Part shown: in pieces, positions 5,518 to 6,675 of the stretch
Numbering within the stretch: position 1 is the first letter of the stretch
How the letters are laid out: every line of letters begins with the position of its first letter
Position numbers and translations under genes: made by a program
The notes under the pieces: generated by a model
Database searches by the model: none
What the model was told of the DNA's origin: nothing
Seen by the model: the letters and a program-made list of their open reading frames with translations, nothing else
Assembly: GCA_950075905.1 (NCBI GenBank)
Contig: CATMVR010000282.1
Location: 1 to 6,675 of the forward strand
Reading direction: 5' to 3'
DNA length: 6,675 bases
Origin: an uncultured Persicitalea sp.
GTDB taxonomy: Bacteria; Bacteroidota; Bacteroidia; Cytophagales; Spirosomataceae

Positions 5518-6615
5518 ATGACCCTCGGACTGCAAACCCTCGATTATGCCATTTTTCTTATTTATTTTGTCATTGTAGCCAGCTACGGCTACTGGGTGTA
5601 CACGCACAAGGGCAAGCAGGGCGGCGATAGCGCCACCGATTTCTTCCTGGCCGAAGGCTCGCTGACGTGGTGGGCCATTGGCGCTTCCATCATTGCGTCC
5701 AACATTTCGGCCGAGCAGTTTATTGGCATGAGCGGACAGGCCTTTCAGCTGGGTATTGCCATCTCGGTGTACGAGCTGCTGGGAGCCATTGCACTGCTGA
5801 TCGTGGCGGCGTACTTCCTGCCCATGTACCTCAAAAACAACATCTTCACCATGCCGCAGTTTTTGTCGCAGCGCTACGACACGCGACTAGCCACGATCAT
5901 GGCGGTGTTCTGGCTGTTTCTGTACATTTTCGTCAACATGACGTCCATTATCTACCTGGGAGCCCTCAGCCTTGAAAAAATGACTGGGTTCGGCTTCATG
6001 CCCTGCGCTGTTTTTCTGGTGACGTTTTCCATCATAATCACGCTGGGCGGCATGAAGGTGATTGGCTATACGGATGTGATTCAGGTAGTATGCCTCATCT
6101 TTGGCGGGCTTGCCACCACCTACCTGGCGCTCGATCTGCTGTCGGACCGGGTAGGTACCGGGCAGGGCGTGATGGAGGGGCTGGGGATGATTGTGCAGAA
6201 GGCCGACAGCCACCTGCACATGATATTCGAGCCGGGTGAGTACAGTGTGCACGACGGCCGGGGCGGCTTCATCGACGCCTACAATCAGCTGCCGGGTATC
6301 ATGATGTTCATTATCGGCGGGCAGTTTGTAAACAACCTCAACTACTTCGGCTGCAACCAGTACATCACCCAGCGGGCCCTGGGGGCCGACCTGCCCACGG
6401 CGCGCAGCGGGTTGCTCTTTGCGGCGGTACTCAAAATGTTTATGCCAATCATCGTGGTGCTGCCGGGGCTGGCGGCCTCGCTCGCGTTCTACCTCGTGCT
6501 GCGTCCGATGATCGCCGCCTACCAGAACCGCCGCCGCCGCAAGCTGCGCACCAAGCTGCAGGCCTTGGGAAAAAACCCTGAAAGCCCGGCTGACGACGGC
6601 ACGGGACCGGGATAG
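5518..6615 (+). CDS. SSS-family sodium/solute (SGLT-like) symporter, N-terminal ~320 residues joined to a foreign tail
   Basis: Residues 1-320 match the sodium/solute symporter family (LeuT fold, inner membrane), closest in style to bacterial sodium/sugar carriers. Seen are DFFLAEGSLTWWAIG (41-55), IASNISAEQFIGMSG (59-73), the loop FLPMYLKNNIFTMPQFL (100-116), GGMKVIGYTDVIQ (177-189), and CNQYITQRALGA (279-290) leading into KMFMPIIVVLPGLAA (306-320). Family members are about 500-600 residues with 13-14 helices, so the last several helices are missing. After residue 320 the sequence turns into one hydrophobic stretch plus an Arg/Lys-rich tail with no symporter character. The other two frames past 6478 do not restore it. 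The 365-residue product as written should not be a working transporter; most likely it is two genes joined at a chimeric junction. The start at 5518 precedes the first helix directly. The substrate cannot be read from the sequence. Confidence 0.85.
   Translation: MTLGLQTLDYAIFLIYFVIVASYGYWVYTHKGKQGGDSATDFFLAEGSLTWWAIGASIIASNISAEQFIGMSGQAFQLGIAISVYELLGAIALLIVAAYFLPMYLKNNIFTMPQFLSQRYDTRLATIMAVFWLFLYIFVNMTSIIYLGALSLEKMTGFGFMPCAVFLVTFSIIITLGGMKVIGYTDVIQVVCLIFGGLATTYLALDLLSDRVGTGQGVMEGLGMIVQKADSHLHMIFEPGEYSVHDGRGGFIDAYNQLPGIMMFIIGGQFVNNLNYFGCNQYITQRALGADLPTARSGLLFAAVLKMFMPIIVVLPGLAASLAFYLVLRPMIAAYQNRRRRKLRTKLQALGKNPESPADDGTGPG
6463..6480. other. Probable chimeric or rearrangement junction
   Basis: Symporter similarity ends within the codons for LPGLAA, and the next codons belong to a different protein type. 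The exact point is blurred because a Gly/Leu/Ala-rich stretch would fit either partner, which suggests short shared sequence at the join. Downstream bases are about 65% GC over 6481-6660, with a Shine-Dalgarno sequence unlike the starts upstream. Locally high GC already occurs at 6361-6420, so composition alone does not fix the boundary. Confidence 0.6.
6478..6615 (+). CDS. C-terminal fragment resembling an alphaproteobacterial DUF2062 protein
   Basis: The final 45 codons of the joined frame encode one hydrophobic segment (SLAFYLVLRPMIAAY) followed by a basic stretch, QNRRRRKLRTKLQAL, and a polar end. This resembles from memory the C-terminus of DUF2062 membrane proteins of Rhodobacterales-like bacteria, which end in a helix followed by an AAYQ-type basic tail. 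In such genomes a DUF2062 gene often sits directly upstream of pdxJ, and here pdxJ begins 26 bases after the stop. The fragment has no start of its own. Function of DUF2062 proteins is unknown. The assignment relies on short-sequence resemblance plus gene order. Confidence 0.5.
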   Translation, partial: SLAFYLVLRPMIAAYQNRRRRKLRTKLQALGKNPESPADDGTGPG

Positions 6616-6625
6616 GCTTCGGCCC

Positions 6626-6632
6626 GAAGGAG
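6626..6632 (+). promoter_or_regulatory. Strong Shine-Dalgarno site before pdxJ
   Basis: GAAGGAG lies 9 bases before the ATG at 6642. No other start in the window has such a site, which supports a non-Bacteroidota origin for this end. Confidence 0.75.
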
Positions 6633-6641
6633 ACCATTGGC

Positions 6642-6675
6642 ATGACGGACCTCAGACTCGGCGTGAACATCGATC
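6642..6675 (+). CDS. pdxJ: Pyridoxine 5'-phosphate synthase, first 11 codons, runs off the right edge
   Basis: The frame reads MTDLRLGVNID before the window ends. LRLGVNID followed by a histidine is the conserved opening of PdxJ, and the next base is C, as a His codon would need. PdxJ condenses 3-amino-2-oxopropyl phosphate with deoxyxylulose 5-phosphate to give pyridoxine 5'-phosphate (vitamin B6) in the cytoplasm. The family is about 240-250 residues, so nearly all of it lies outside. The strong ribosome site and the upstream DUF2062-like tail fit an alphaproteobacterial locus. Only 11 residues are visible, but the motif is distinctive. Confidence 0.7.
   Translation, partial: MTDLRLGVNID

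Noticed and set aside
1..6675. tRNA, rRNA, CRISPR array, insertion sequence or phage genes
   Set aside because: No cloverleaf, spaced repeat array, transposase or terminal inverted repeats were seen.

Overview
The window looks like a chromosomal piece of a Bacteroidota bacterium, probably of the Cytophagales type. The grounds are start codons mostly without Shine-Dalgarno sequences, AT-rich intergenic regions around GC-balanced genes, a Bacteroidota-style -7 box (TAnnTTTG) in front of the first gene, and protein types common in that group (secreted prolyl oligopeptidase, FAS1 protein, SGLT-like symporter). The last ~200 bases are an exception: they look alphaproteobacterial and probably mark a chimeric contig end or a rearrangement.

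Layout. Positions 1-920 (minus strand) hold the N-terminal 306 residues of a secreted prolyl oligopeptidase that runs off the left edge. A 563-base AT-rich divergent intergenic region follows. Then comes a plus-strand retinal-phototrophy cassette: a seven-helix proton-pumping rhodopsin (1484-2236), a strong intrinsic terminator (2268-2315), lycopene beta-cyclase crtY (2358-3584) and beta-carotene 15,15'-dioxygenase blh (3472-4440), closed by another terminator (4551-4582). Next is a stand-alone gene for a secreted FAS1/fasciclin-domain protein (4769-5320) with its own terminator (5389-5417). Last is an SSS-family sodium/solute symporter (from 5518) whose family resemblance stops near residue 320. 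The reading frame then continues into a short Arg/Lys-rich tail resembling the C-terminus of alphaproteobacterial DUF2062 proteins. The first 11 codons of pdxJ follow, with a strong Shine-Dalgarno sequence.

How the genes work together. CrtY closes lycopene to beta-carotene, Blh cleaves beta-carotene to two retinals, and retinal binds Lys225 of the rhodopsin to make a light-driven outward proton pump. The rhodopsin carries the D-T-E proton-pump motif (Asp90, Thr94, Glu101), Met98 at the spectral-tuning site (green-type), and a glycine (Gly145) at the helix-5 position that forms the carotenoid-antenna fenestration in xanthorhodopsin-like pumps. It may therefore use a hydroxylated carotenoid antenna as well as retinal. 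Carotenoid backbone genes (crtE, crtB, crtI) and hydroxylase (crtZ) are not in the window and must lie elsewhere.

The cassette itself is known biology. The points most worth a second look are the predicted antenna site, the terminator between pump and pigment genes, the long crtY/blh overlap, a 12-base motif repeated in the divergent regulatory region, and the chimeric right end.
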